Assembly: GCA_038525605.1 (NCBI GenBank)
Contig: JBCBHL010000044.1
Coordinates: 1 to 28,413, forward strand
Reading direction: 5' to 3'
Source of the DNA: JANSWY01 sp038525605
Lineage (GTDB): Bacteria; Bacteroidota; Bacteroidia; Cytophagales; Cyclobacteriaceae
DNA: 28,413 nucleotides
Shown: in pieces, positions 1 through 7,873 of the stretch
Numbering within the stretch: the stretch's first letter is position 1
Layout of the letters: each line of letters opens with the position of its first letter
Notes under the pieces: model-generated
Databases searched by the model: none
What the model was told of the DNA's origin: nothing
Seen by the model: the letters and a program-made list of their open reading frames with translations, nothing else
Position numbers and translations under genes: made by a program

Positions 1-694
1 AATCTACGTGATCTGAAAGCCATGATGAAACTACAAAATGGCTTTCATGAATAATGCGGGTTAAAATAAACAACTCTGGATTTACCAGAAAGTAAGTATC
101 GCTGAAGTTGTTCACGAATTTCCTTTCTCCAACTTTATACAATCCACTGGACCAGGTAGCATCGATCAAAAACCACTTTCCTTCTATTTCAACTGCATTC
201 CATGAATGATTTGGATTGCCCTCGATTAATATTTCTTTTTCGCTGTTTTTACCATAACCATTGATGATTTTACTGTTGAGTCCGGCATGTTTTGCCAACT
301 CATCGAGTAGATAGGAATAACCGGAACAGATACTTTTGTGTTCTGTCAGCAGGTTTTTAAAAATTACTTTGCTAATCTTACTGTTCCATTCCGTCAGTTT
401 TTGCCGATTGTTTCTGTACTTCTGTCTCTTGATTTTGTTTCGAACGTATGTATCGAAATCATTGGAAATATTGGTGCTTACCCAGGTGTAGATAGCTCTG
501 ATTTGATCGCGCTCATTGGTCAAATCTCCTGTTAGTTTATGAGCCAGTTCAGGAAGGTTATACAATGAATGTCCGGGGTAAAGGCCTGCAATGCTATCCG
601 CCTTTCTGTATGATTTTGCCTGTTTTACCTGATCCTGAGAATAAACTTCTGTAAGTACTAACATCAGAAATAGAGAAAGCAAAATGTTTTTCAT
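1..694 (-). CDS. Secreted transglutaminase-like protein (3' end cut by window edge)
   Basis: An open frame of 231 codons starts with ATG at 694 and runs off the left edge without a stop. Residues 1-19 form a Sec signal peptide ending VYS before Q20, so the product should be exported. The body resembles a transglutaminase-like/cysteine protease core: C123 in SICSGYSYLL, H163 in NPNHSWNAVEI and D178 in WFLIDATW are spaced as a Cys-His-Asp triad. Such Bacteroidota proteins are usually annotated only as transglutaminase domain-containing proteins, and the substrate cannot be told from sequence. It follows the 800-1273 gene on the same strand, but a strong hairpin lies between them, so it may be transcribed separately. 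The domain call is fairly safe; any role is unknown. Confidence 0.8.
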   Translation of the reverse strand, partial: MKNILLSLFLMLVLTEVYSQDQVKQAKSYRKADSIAGLYPGHSLYNLPELAHKLTGDLTNERDQIRAIYTWVSTNISNDFDTYVRNKIKRQKYRNNRQKLTEWNSKISKVIFKNLLTEHKSICSGYSYLLDELAKHAGLNSKIINGYGKNSEKEILIEGNPNHSWNAVEIEGKWFLIDATWSSGLYKVGERKFVNNFSDTYFLVNPELFILTRIIHESHFVVSSWLSDHVD

Positions 695-722
695 CAATCG
701 ATGGTAGTTTAGATGTTTGTAA

Positions 723-744
723 GGCCCGAAGCTTGCTTCGGGCC
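723..744 (-). terminator. Perfect 10-bp GC-rich hairpin, probable terminator
   Basis: GGCCCGAAGC and its exact reverse complement GCTTCGGGCC are separated by only TT, giving a 9-10 bp stem with a tight loop. It lies between the stop of the 800-1273 gene and the start of the transglutaminase-like gene. The downstream U-tract is poor on both strands, so the terminator call rests on stem strength and position. It could act in either orientation. Confidence 0.55.
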
Positions 745-799
745 GTCTGTAATGTAACCTTGAGATAGTTTTGGTTCAACGTGACAGTTAAGGTATTGA

Positions 800-1273
800 C
801 TAAAAAATCGCTTTGACTTTTGCCAGTACCTTGCGGATTCCCTTGGGTTGATTGTCTTCTGTAAGAGCTCCTGTTATGATGATGGACTTAATTTCCATGG
901 AAATCGAAATATAATCTGGCGTATCTGCTGTAATCGTATATTCAAAGGTTTCATAACCCAGAAAGCTAAAAACAAGGACATCTCCGGTTTTTAATTCTTG
1001 CTGGAAGGAAAATTCACCGTTCTTATCAGTCAGCGTACCGATTTGTGTGTCCTTCAAATAAACGTTCACACCAGGCATGGCCTCATCATCAGATGTTACT
1101 TTTCCTTTTATTTTAATAGTTGCGTCAGCGGACAAGTAGTCTTTCTCATTTTTTAATGTTGCTGTTGCACCATGTGAAAAGATAAAAAACAGCATCAGGA
1201 ATAGGCTGATTCTCTTGAAAATAAGAAATTGCTGGCTGTTGATGAGAGGGTAAGTCTTTGCTTGATTTTTCAT
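800..1273 (-). CDS. Exported CarboxypepD_reg-like domain protein
   Basis: The 157-residue product has a hydrophobic stretch at about residues 19-38 (KRISLFLMLFFIF) that reads as a signal peptide or anchor after a longer N-terminal region. A CarboxypepD_reg-like beta-sandwich follows from about residue 52 to 130, seen as IKGKVTSDDEAMPGVNVYLK, then GTLTDKNGEFSF and FSFLGYETFEYTI. This is the domain normally found at the N-terminus of SusC-type TonB receptors, but no plug or barrel follows, so it is either a free-standing family member or a reduced relic. The short basic tail (RKVLAKVKAIF) matches how other stand-alone members end, which favours an intact gene. Its role is unknown; an envelope-associated location is inferred. 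Confidence 0.7.
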   Translation of the reverse strand: MKNQAKTYPLINSQQFLIFKRISLFLMLFFIFSHGATATLKNEKDYLSADATIKIKGKVTSDDEAMPGVNVYLKDTQIGTLTDKNGEFSFQQELKTGDVLVFSFLGYETFEYTITADTPDYISISMEIKSIIITGALTEDNQPKGIRKVLAKVKAIF

Positions 1274-1392
1274 ATCAATTGAATTTTATGGTAAAACAAT
1301 TCTTTACCTTCCTGATTGATTTGAAAATGATTACCCCCAAGTATTGACTAAAAATTTCTAAATAAAAAACATTATCAGTAATGAATGTGGTT

Positions 1393-1683
1393 TTAGGGAT
1401 TGCGTGATTTCCAGTGCTGGTATAGTATCAGCCATCGATCCATTTCGAAATAGGTAACATCGTTTACCCACCCGCTTATGCTTTCGGCCGAAGCTTTTAA
1501 AAAATCGAAGTAGATGAATAATGACGTGTCGTCCGGTTGATTATCTTCATACAAAGGCAGGTTTTGATCTCCTGTCAGGTAAGCCCAGCATTGATACTCA
1601 AAGTCGTCAGTCCAGGCCACTTGGTGCAATTTTTGGCAGATCATCGACATGGTAGCAAGCATTTTTTCACAGGTCTTGTTCAT
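1393..1683 (-). CDS. Hypothetical 96-residue protein
   Basis: A small soluble protein rich in Trp, Tyr and acidic residues, with no signal peptide, membrane segment or motif that I recognise. It starts with ATG at 1683 and has no clear ribosome-binding site. It sits between the btuB terminator and the CarboxypepD_reg-like gene, on the same strand as both. The amino-acid composition looks like a real globular protein (WTDDFEYQCWAYLTG, MDRWLILYQHW), but there is no independent support, so its existence is moderately certain and its function unknown. Confidence 0.5.
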   Translation of the reverse strand: MNKTCEKMLATMSMICQKLHQVAWTDDFEYQCWAYLTGDQNLPLYEDNQPDDTSLFIYFDFLKASAESISGWVNDVTYFEMDRWLILYQHWKSRNP

Positions 1684-1772
1684 TCATCTCTATTTAATCC
1701 CGGATGTTAATTTACGGAGTTCTGTTAACCTGATCTGGTTTTTGATTGCTAATCTGATAATTACTACATAAA

Positions 1773-1809
1773 AAAACTGCAATGCATGACCAGCATACAT
1801 CGCAGTTTT
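1773..1809 (-). terminator. Rho-independent terminator of btuB
   Basis: AAAACTGC at 1773-1780 pairs with GCAGTTTT at 1802-1809, with an inner ATGC/GCAT pairing in the loop. Read on the minus strand the stem is followed by a run of U from the A-run at 1770-1776. It lies 27 bases after the btuB stop codon, which makes it the natural end of that transcript. Confidence 0.75.
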
Positions 1810-1835
1810 CAAAAGAAAGAACTTCCTTATGCTAA

Positions 1836-3713
1836 TTAGAAGCTATATCTTAATCCTAAATTGAAATTTCTTCCAACAGCCGTCCAGCCAAACCGATCGG
1901 TATAGTCTGCATCAAAAATATTGTTTATAGATCCTGACACTGTCAAATCGCCAAATTGATAAGAAACAAACGTATCAATCAAATTATAGGAGTCGAGTAT
2001 GACCGTACTGTTTTCAGGTACTTCACCTACGTGAAGTTGCGTCACTTTTACTAACATATTTTCAACAGGAATTGCAGTAAATGTAAAACCAAACTTATTG
2101 TCAGGAACTCTTCTTAAAATAACATCTTCAGTAAGGGAGTTGGTGTAAGTGTAATGTCCTGCAATTGTGAATTGGGAGCTGAAGGCATAGCTCGCATTCA
2201 ATTCTAAACCATCAACTTCAGTTTCGCCGTCTACGTTCACATATGTACCAATTGTAAAGTCATCGTTAAATACAAAATCAATCCTGTTTCTGTCTTTTCT
2301 GTAAAAGTAAGCTGCTCCAAATTGGAATTTGTTATCTGACAACCATTCGAATCCAACCTCGGTAGTCTCTGACTCCTGTGGATTAAGATCAGGATTACCA
2401 GCATCGGCTGCAAGGAATCCAAAATCTCCAGCATACAATTGATTAAGAGATGGTGAAAGAAATGCTGTTGCAAAGGATCCCAGTAACTTAAGTTTGCTGT
2501 CGCCAAAATCTAATACATAACTTGGGTTGACATTCCAGATGAAATTAGATCCATATAAATTATGGATGTTTAATCGACCACCCAGCTGGAAGTTGAAATT
2601 CTGATAGCTGTGAATGATAGAAACATATGGGTCCACCATCGTAAAGCTTTCACTATCGGCATCTTCTGGCTCCCAAACTGGTCTCTGAATATTCAGTCCT
2701 CCAATCAGTTTGATTTCATCAGTCAGCACCTGATCTAAAATGATATCTGCCTGCAAGGTATTGCCATTAAATTCACTGATACTTCTGGTGGTTGGATCGA
2801 AGAAATTAGGAGAATCAAAAATTCTTTCATTGCTGTGATAGGATAAATTACCTCTAAGACTTCCTCTATTCCATTTGTAAGTCGGGGAAATAGCAAATTT
2901 TATCAATGTCAAATCCAGTTCAGAGTCATTGTCACTGAAAGCTCCTCCGTCAAATCCACTTTCAACTCTATCGTATCCGGCCAGTAACCCAATGGAAAAC
3001 TGATCACTAAACTGATAACCCAGACGTCCCAGGAAATTCAGACTTTGGATACCGTCATCATCAAAATTTTCTGTACCTAATGTATCACGTGCAGCTGAAA
3101 ATCCATCAGAGGATTTGTAGGTACCATTGACCATGTAAGTTAGTTTATCAGCTTTCCCGGATACATTTGCATTGGCATTGTAAGTGTTGAAACTACCATA
3201 ATCAGCACTTAAGGTAGTTTTAGTACTTTCTTTTGTAGCTTCTTTCAGTTTAATGTTGATAACACCTGCCGCAGCTCCGGTTCCGTATAATGAACTCAAT
3301 CCACCTTTTACTACTTCTATTGATTCCACTTGCTCTAAATCCAGCAACCGGAGATCGAAAGTTTGCGCAAGTCCTGATGGATCGTTATACGGAATACCGT
3401 CAATCAGCACCAAAGTCTGTTCACTTTGAGCGCCCCGAACTCTATATCCGATATCTGTACCGGGAGTAGCGAAATTACCATCTATTTGGATACCGGGAAT
3501 TTCATTGAGTAAGTCAGTGATGTCTTTTCCACGATTGGATTCAATTTCCTTACGATCTAATTTGAAAATGGTCTTTCCTGATTTTTCAATTGGGGTCTCA
3601 ACTTTGTTGCCGGTAATCACAACATCCTTTAGTTGAACAACCTTAAGAGTGTCCTGAGCATATGCAGCAATACTATAGCATAGGGCTACTGCAAAGAAAA
3701 AATACTTTTTCAT
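1836..3713 (-). CDS. btuB: TonB-dependent outer-membrane cobalamin receptor
   Basis: A 625-residue TonB-dependent receptor. Residues 1-19 are a signal peptide (cleavage AYA before Q20). A likely TonB-box region (VQLKDVVITG) follows, then a plug domain at about residues 40-155 with the hallmark segments DLLNEIPGIQI, RVRGAQSEQTLVLIDGIPYN, VESIEVVKGGLSSLYGTGA and GVINIKLK, and a 22-strand-type barrel ending in the terminal aromatic signature LGLRYSF. It lacks the N-terminal CarboxypepD_reg domain of SusC proteins and has the roughly 600-residue length of BtuB-type receptors. The cobalamin assignment comes from the cobalamin riboswitch in its own leader and the divergent btuFCD genes, not from ligand residues; another corrinoid substrate is possible. 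Expected role: TonB-driven uptake of corrinoids into the periplasm. Confidence 0.88.
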   Translation of the reverse strand: MKKYFFFAVALCYSIAAYAQDTLKVVQLKDVVITGNKVETPIEKSGKTIFKLDRKEIESNRGKDITDLLNEIPGIQIDGNFATPGTDIGYRVRGAQSEQTLVLIDGIPYNDPSGLAQTFDLRLLDLEQVESIEVVKGGLSSLYGTGAAAGVINIKLKEATKESTKTTLSADYGSFNTYNANANVSGKADKLTYMVNGTYKSSDGFSAARDTLGTENFDDDGIQSLNFLGRLGYQFSDQFSIGLLAGYDRVESGFDGGAFSDNDSELDLTLIKFAISPTYKWNRGSLRGNLSYHSNERIFDSPNFFDPTTRSISEFNGNTLQADIILDQVLTDEIKLIGGLNIQRPVWEPEDADSESFTMVDPYVSIIHSYQNFNFQLGGRLNIHNLYGSNFIWNVNPSYVLDFGDSKLKLLGSFATAFLSPSLNQLYAGDFGFLAADAGNPDLNPQESETTEVGFEWLSDNKFQFGAAYFYRKDRNRIDFVFNDDFTIGTYVNVDGETEVDGLELNASYAFSSQFTIAGHYTYTNSLTEDVILRRVPDNKFGFTFTAIPVENMLVKVTQLHVGEVPENSTVILDSYNLIDTFVSYQFGDLTVSGSINNIFDADYTDRFGWTAVGRNFNLGLRYSF

Positions 3714-3778
3714 TTTGAATAAATAGTTTACGAGTTAGCACCTGCTCTCTTTATAACAAGGCGCATTCACTATGGTCC

Positions 3779-3793
3779 GCTTTCACCCGAAGC
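3779..3793 (-). promoter_or_regulatory. Candidate P13 regulatory hairpin of the btuB riboswitch
   Basis: On the minus strand GCTT-CGGGTGA-AAGC forms a small hairpin 18 bases after the aptamer. Its loop CGGG is complementary to the CCCG of the aptamer's L5 loop, the arrangement expected for the L5-L13 kissing loop of cobalamin riboswitches. A similar hairpin follows the 12636 riboswitch at nearly the same distance. Pairing is by eye only. Confidence 0.5.
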
Positions 3794-3811
3794 ATGCATA
3801 AATAAATTTGT

Positions 3812-3995
3812 ATCCGGCAGGTCTCCTGACTTGTTCAACTCTGACTTCCTTCCCATCCGCCAGTAGGCGAACAGTGGAATTCGATGTGATCAGAGCTTAC
3901 TGAACTCACAGTTGCGGGGACAGTTCTTGATTCTCACAAGATTCCCTTTCAAGCTCAGGTTTCAAAAGAGATAAAACCCAAGCACCGAATGCGAG
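3812..3995 (-). promoter_or_regulatory. Cobalamin riboswitch (leader of btuB)
   Basis: Read on the minus strand, this holds the expected cobalamin aptamer blocks in order: GGTGCTTGGG (P1/P2 start), AAGGGAATCTTGTGAGAATC, the B12-box-like core ACTGTCCCCGCAACTGTGA (L5/P5-P6 region), GGATGGGAAGG, and the closing AAGTCAGGAGACCTGCCGG. It ends about 100 bases before the btuB start codon. Binding of adenosyl- or other cobalamins is expected to lower receptor expression. The aptamer is certain; whether control is transcriptional or translational is not. Confidence 0.93.
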
Positions 3996-3996
3996 G

Positions 3997-4004
3997 CAAA
4001 TATA
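3997..4004 (-). promoter_or_regulatory. Bacteroidota-type -7 box of btuB leader
   Basis: TATATTTG on the minus strand is an exact match to the Bacteroidota -7 consensus TAnnTTTG. Transcription would start around 3990, at the first base of the riboswitch P1 region. I do not see a clear -33 TTG at the usual spacing. Confidence 0.55.
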
Positions 4005-4231
4005 TAACTATTCATAAAGAATGATTGATGTAGACATGATTTAATAAAACTTTAACTGCATTCTTTGCTGTCGAAAATCCAGATTAGTCAAGGTTGAGAC
4101 ATTCGATTTTGGCGCCTGCCAGAGTTTGAAAAATATGAATGATGAAATGAAAACCTATTATCTTGTTAAGTTGCAATTACCTCCGCAGATCAAAAGTATT
4201 TGATCATTTCCGATTCGAATCAACATAAAAG

Positions 4232-4239
4232 TATATTTT
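4232..4239 (+). promoter_or_regulatory. Possible -7 box of btuFCD leader
   Basis: TATATTTT differs from TAnnTTTG by the last base and lies just ahead of the plus-strand riboswitch, so transcription would start near the aptamer's 5' end. The -33 element is unclear. The rest of 4005-4246, between the two divergent leaders, shows nothing else that I can support. Confidence 0.35.
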
Positions 4240-4246
4240 TACAGTT

Positions 4247-4430
4247 GAATATGGTGCGTAAGCTTAATAGGGAACCCGGTGAATCTACCAAAGTTGATAA
4301 TTCCGGGGCTGCCCCCGCAGCTGTAAGCCGAACTCAATGTTTTGAGGGGTTTTAGATGAACGCCACTATCAGTCGGTCGACGGATGGGAAGGCATAAAAC
4401 CTGGCAAGCCAGAAGACCTGCCTGTTTAGT
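4247..4430 (+). promoter_or_regulatory. Cobalamin riboswitch (leader of btuFCD)
   Basis: Aptamer blocks in order: ATGGTGCGTAAGC (start), ATAGGGAACCCGGTGAA, the core GGGGCTGCCCCCGCAGCTG, CGGATGGGAAGGC, and AAGCCAGAAGACCTGCCTG. All hallmark cobalamin aptamer segments are present, with one variant base in the last box (AGAAGACC instead of AGGAGACC). It reads toward the ABC importer genes and is placed divergently from the btuB riboswitch. Confidence 0.93.
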
Positions 4431-4561
4431 TCAATAATTCGACGCTTAGGGGATGGAGTTTTCGAATGTAGACAATGCCGGGATACCTGCGTTTCATTCA
4501 TTTATTTCCTTTTCTTATAAGGGTCCTGTTGGCCTGTAACGAAACTACTGATTAAAAATAG
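4431..4561 (+). other. Leader between riboswitch and btuF, expression platform
   Basis: These 131 untranslated bases must hold the regulatory switch. A G-run (TTAGGGGATGG) lies near the distance where the other two riboswitches have their CGGG-loop hairpin, and could pair with the CCCC of this aptamer's L5. A second candidate is CCGGGA at 4478-4483. I see no strong intrinsic terminator and no Shine-Dalgarno sequence before the ATG. Confidence 0.4.
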
Positions 4562-5713
4562 ATGATGAAACATATTTGGATCATATTGCTAATTGCCATT
4601 GCGGCTTGTGGTAATCCTCAAAATCAGTCAAAAGAAAACTTGACCAATACGGTTGAAGCATCAGAACCTGCTTTCATACCTGAAGTGAAATATGCAAAAC
4701 ACTTTGCGGTAAGTGTAAATGAAGCATTTAAGACGGTAATCGTCTATAATCCCTGGGAAGAAGGGGATACCTTAGCCAGCTATTTGCTTTATCCCAAAGG
4801 TACAAAAGCTCCGGATGCCGAATGGGCTGAATTTAAAATTCCGGTTCCCATTGAAAAAGTAGTTGCCACTTCAAGTCCACATGTAGGATTTGTTGGGTTG
4901 ATTCAAGAGTTGGATAAAATCACCGGGGTAGCAGAGGATCGTTACATCTACAGTTCCTATCTCTATGAAAAAATTGGCAGAGGTGAAGTCGGTCAGGTAG
5001 GTTCACTGAAAAACAGTAATTTGGAAGTGCTTCTGGATTTATCTCCGGACTTGGTCATGAAAACAGGAGTTGATAATGTGAAAAGTGAGGATGCCAGACT
5101 GATAGATGCTGGTGTAGCTGTTTCCTACAACGTTGAATGGATGGAAAACAACATGTTGGCAAGGGCCGAATGGGTAAAGCTGGTAGGTGCCTTTTTCAAT
5201 AAAGATCAAATGGCAGACTCTATATTCAAGGAGGTGGAAAGAGAATATTTAAGAGCATTGGCTGCCACTAAAGAGGTTAAAAACAGACCTTTCGTAATGA
5301 CAGGAAATAACTTTAAGGGTACCTGGTACATGCCAAGTGCTGAAAGTTACATTACCAAACTGATCAATGATGCAGGTGGAGATTATAAGTATAAAAATGA
5401 AGTTGCCACGGGGAGTCTTCCACTAAGTTTTGAGGTAGTACTGGACGATATGATTGACGCTGATTTCTGGATCGGACCCAGAGCGCAATCTATGAAAGAA
5501 CTGGAGGCCAGAGATGAACGATATGAGCTCTTTAAGTCATTTAGAGAGGGAAACGTATATACTTTTAATAAGAGGACAAGCAAAAATGGAGGAAATGACT
5601 ATTGGGAAAGTGGAATGACCAGACCGGACATTATATTGAAAGATGTTATTAAAATTTTTCATCCTGAGTTGTTGCCTGAACATGAGTTGTATTATTACAA
5701 AAAACTCCAATAA
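4562..5713 (+). CDS. btuF: Cobalamin ABC transporter substrate-binding lipoprotein
   Basis: A 383-residue periplasmic binding protein of the FepB/TroA/BtuF type. The N-terminus is a lipoprotein signal with lipobox AIAAC and acylated C16, so it should be membrane-anchored on the periplasmic side. The first lobe is seen as KVVATSSPHVGFVGLIQEL, DKITGVAED and LEVLLDLSPDLVMKTG; the second lobe starts after the linking helix, around YITKLINDAGGDYKY. The first 85 residues beyond the signal are longer than in E. coli BtuF, which is usual for Bacteroidota members. ATGATG gives a choice of two adjacent starts. It lies 10 bases before the permease and behind a cobalamin riboswitch. Family and context support corrinoid binding; the ligand is inferred from the riboswitch. 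Confidence 0.87.
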   Translation: MMKHIWIILLIAIAACGNPQNQSKENLTNTVEASEPAFIPEVKYAKHFAVSVNEAFKTVIVYNPWEEGDTLASYLLYPKGTKAPDAEWAEFKIPVPIEKVVATSSPHVGFVGLIQELDKITGVAEDRYIYSSYLYEKIGRGEVGQVGSLKNSNLEVLLDLSPDLVMKTGVDNVKSEDARLIDAGVAVSYNVEWMENNMLARAEWVKLVGAFFNKDQMADSIFKEVEREYLRALAATKEVKNRPFVMTGNNFKGTWYMPSAESYITKLINDAGGDYKYKNEVATGSLPLSFEVVLDDMIDADFWIGPRAQSMKELEARDERYELFKSFREGNVYTFNKRTSKNGGNDYWESGMTRPDIILKDVIKIFHPELLPEHELYYYKKLQ

Positions 5714-5723
5714 TCGATCATAA

Positions 5724-6776
5724 TTGACTGCTGCAACAAGCAACATATTGAAACCCTGGTTGGTGGTTCTACTTGGTCTCGGATTGATCGCGATTCTGTT
5801 TGTCCTGGATTTAAGTCTGGGAAGTGTCAGGATTTCTATAGAGGAATTGTTTCAGGTCATTGCCGGAAATCCTGCTAAAAAGTCATGGGAATACATTTTC
5901 TTCAATTTCAGGCTACCAAAAGCGATTACTGCGATCCTTACCGGAGCTGCTATTTCTACAGCAGGCCTGCAAATGCAAACACTCTTCAAAAACCCTTTAG
6001 CCGGACCTTCGGTTTTAGGAATTAGTCATGGCGCAAGTCTGGGAGTGGCTGTTTTTGTGCTTTCTTCCACAACTTTTTTAGGTGTAGTGGCAAATTTTCA
6101 GGAAACGCTCGGTAGCTGGGGGCTTGTGCTCTTTGCGATCGCCGGCTCGTTTTTGGTACTTTTAAGTGTGTTGTTTGCTTCGGCGAGATTATCGGATAGT
6201 GTCACAGTTTTGATTGTAGGCCTTATGTTTGGTTTTATAACGGGGGCTGTAGTGAGCATATTGCAGTATTTCAGTGACCCTGAACTGATTCAAAACTTTC
6301 TGGTTTGGACTTTCGGTAGTCTTTCGGGAGTGGCCTGGTCTCAACTGCAGGTGATGGGGCCTATAATTGCCATAATGTTAGTTTTATCCCTGTTGTATTC
6401 AAAGCAGATGAATGCTCTGTTACTTGGTGAAAACTATGCTGCAGGAGTAGGTGTAAATGTTTCGGGAACGAGGATTAAATTGATATTGATTACTAGTGTA
6501 ATGGCAGGAACAATCACTGCATTCACAGGTCCAATTGCTTTTATTGGGGTCGCTGTACCGCACCTGGCGAGACTACTGTTTCGAACCTCCAATCATAAAA
6601 TATTGATACCTGCCACAATGATGTGCGGAAGTTTGATTATGTTGGTTTGTGACATTGTTTCGCAGGTACCTGGAAAACAAACCACCTTACCACTCAACTC
6701 TGTGACAGCACTTTTCGGTGCTCCTGTTATTCTGGCAATTATCATAAAAACTAAAAAAATGAAAGGGGCTTTCTGA
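5724..6776 (+). CDS. btuC: Cobalamin ABC transporter permease (FecCD family), TTG start
   Basis: A 350-residue polytopic permease of the FecCD/BtuC family, with about ten hydrophobic segments. Family landmarks are FRLPKAITAILTGAAISTAG, LQMQTLFKNPLAGPSVLGIS near residues 70-100, and GPIAFIGVAVPHLARLL in the last third, next to the ATPase-contacting loop. The frame opens directly after an in-frame TAA at 5721-5723 and has no ATG before the first membrane segment. The likely start is therefore TTG at 5724; further TTG codons lie at codons 9 and 13. The stop overlaps the btuD start by one base (TGATG). It forms the transmembrane channel of the BtuFCD importer. Confidence 0.87.
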   Translation: MTAATSNILKPWLVVLLGLGLIAILFVLDLSLGSVRISIEELFQVIAGNPAKKSWEYIFFNFRLPKAITAILTGAAISTAGLQMQTLFKNPLAGPSVLGISHGASLGVAVFVLSSTTFLGVVANFQETLGSWGLVLFAIAGSFLVLLSVLFASARLSDSVTVLIVGLMFGFITGAVVSILQYFSDPELIQNFLVWTFGSLSGVAWSQLQVMGPIIAIMLVLSLLYSKQMNALLLGENYAAGVGVNVSGTRIKLILITSVMAGTITAFTGPIAFIGVAVPHLARLLFRTSNHKILIPATMMCGSLIMLVCDIVSQVPGKQTTLPLNSVTALFGAPVILAIIIKTKKMKGAF

Positions 6777-7864
6777 TGGAAGATGCAACGACCATAAAGA
6801 ACAGATCCGGTGATTTTGCATGGCCAGTATTGCAAACCCGAAACTTAACGATCGGCTATCGATCGAAAGGCAAGGTGCTTGAATTGGCCAAAGCTATCAA
6901 CGTGGAGGTACATAGCGGTGAATTAGTCTGCCTGATCGGACCCAATGGTTGTGGCAAGTCAACGCTGATGCGAACCATTGCTGGATTACAAAAACCACTG
7001 GATGGTGATGCTTCAATAGCCCAGGTAGATGTTAAGAAAATCAAACCGCAGCAATATGCAAAGCTGCTGAGTTTGGTCCTGACTGATAAAGTAAATGTAG
7101 GCGCTATGACAGTCATGGATATTGTTTCGATTGGTCGGTATCCTTATACAAATTACTTCGCAAAACTACAGGCCGAAGATCATGAAATAATTGATCGTTC
7201 TCTGGAGAGTGTTCATTTAACAGTCTATAAACATCGGTTTTTCAATGAATTGAGCGATGGAGAAAAACAACGCGTTATGATTGCCAAAGCACTGGCTCAG
7301 GATACACCTTTGATCATGTTAGATGAACCTACAGCTCATTTGGATTTGCCAAATCGCGTGGAAATCATCAATCTGTTGAAGAAACTGACAAAAGAAACTA
7401 ATAAAGCTATATTTCTATCTACTCATGAATTGGACCTTGCCCTTCAGACTGCTGATACTATCTGGTTGATGAATAGGGGAGAAGATCTAAGGACTGGCGT
7501 GCCGGAGGACCTGGTTTTGTCAGGCATGTTTGAGCAAGTTTTTAAGAGCAAATCATTCCAGTTTGACAAGCATTCCGGGTCTTTTAAAGTATTGCATGCT
7601 TCAAGGGGGAATATATCTGTTTTGGGAGACGATATTCACAGCACATGGACTCGCCGTGCTTTGGAAAGAGAGGGCTATCAGGTTGTTGATGCAGATAATT
7701 CCGCGATAAAGGTAAAGTATGACTTAGGAAAATGGCAGTTAAAAATTCGCGAACGAATCATCAACTGCCAGGATATTGCTGAACTCCTTCTGACTTTAAG
7801 AAATGAAGAGCCTGTAATCAATCCTATTGAAACATCTGCTCTTAAGCAACAAAATGATGTTTAA
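6776..7864 (+). CDS. btuD: Cobalamin ABC transporter ATPase with C-terminal extension
   Basis: A 362-residue ABC ATPase. Motifs: Walker A GPNGCGKST (55-63), signature LSDGEKQ (159-165), Walker B LIMLDEPT (179-186) and H-loop H217. The ATPase core ends near residue 265; about 95 further residues follow (from FQFDKHSGSFKV to the end), a longer tail than in E. coli BtuD. That tail reads as a small alpha/beta domain and may be regulatory, a feature I associate with Bacteroidota iron/cobalamin-type importers. The start codon overlaps the btuC stop, so the two are probably translationally coupled. The gene converges on the adenosyltransferase gene with only nine bases between the stops. Confidence 0.88.
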   Translation: MEDATTIKNRSGDFAWPVLQTRNLTIGYRSKGKVLELAKAINVEVHSGELVCLIGPNGCGKSTLMRTIAGLQKPLDGDASIAQVDVKKIKPQQYAKLLSLVLTDKVNVGAMTVMDIVSIGRYPYTNYFAKLQAEDHEIIDRSLESVHLTVYKHRFFNELSDGEKQRVMIAKALAQDTPLIMLDEPTAHLDLPNRVEIINLLKKLTKETNKAIFLSTHELDLALQTADTIWLMNRGEDLRTGVPEDLVLSGMFEQVFKSKSFQFDKHSGSFKVLHASRGNISVLGDDIHSTWTRRALEREGYQVVDADNSAIKVKYDLGKWQLKIRERIINCQDIAELLLTLRNEEPVINPIETSALKQQNDV

Positions 7865-7873
7865 TTGATTAGT

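Noticed and set aside
1290..1308. GGTAAA/TTTACC inverted repeat in the leader of the 800-1273 gene.
   Set aside because: Six AT-rich base pairs with no U-tract and no known operator match; not distinguishable from chance.
4135..4203. A 22-codon ATG frame between the two divergent riboswitches.
   Set aside because: Too short, no ribosome-binding site, and it overlaps the probable promoter region of the btuFCD leader.
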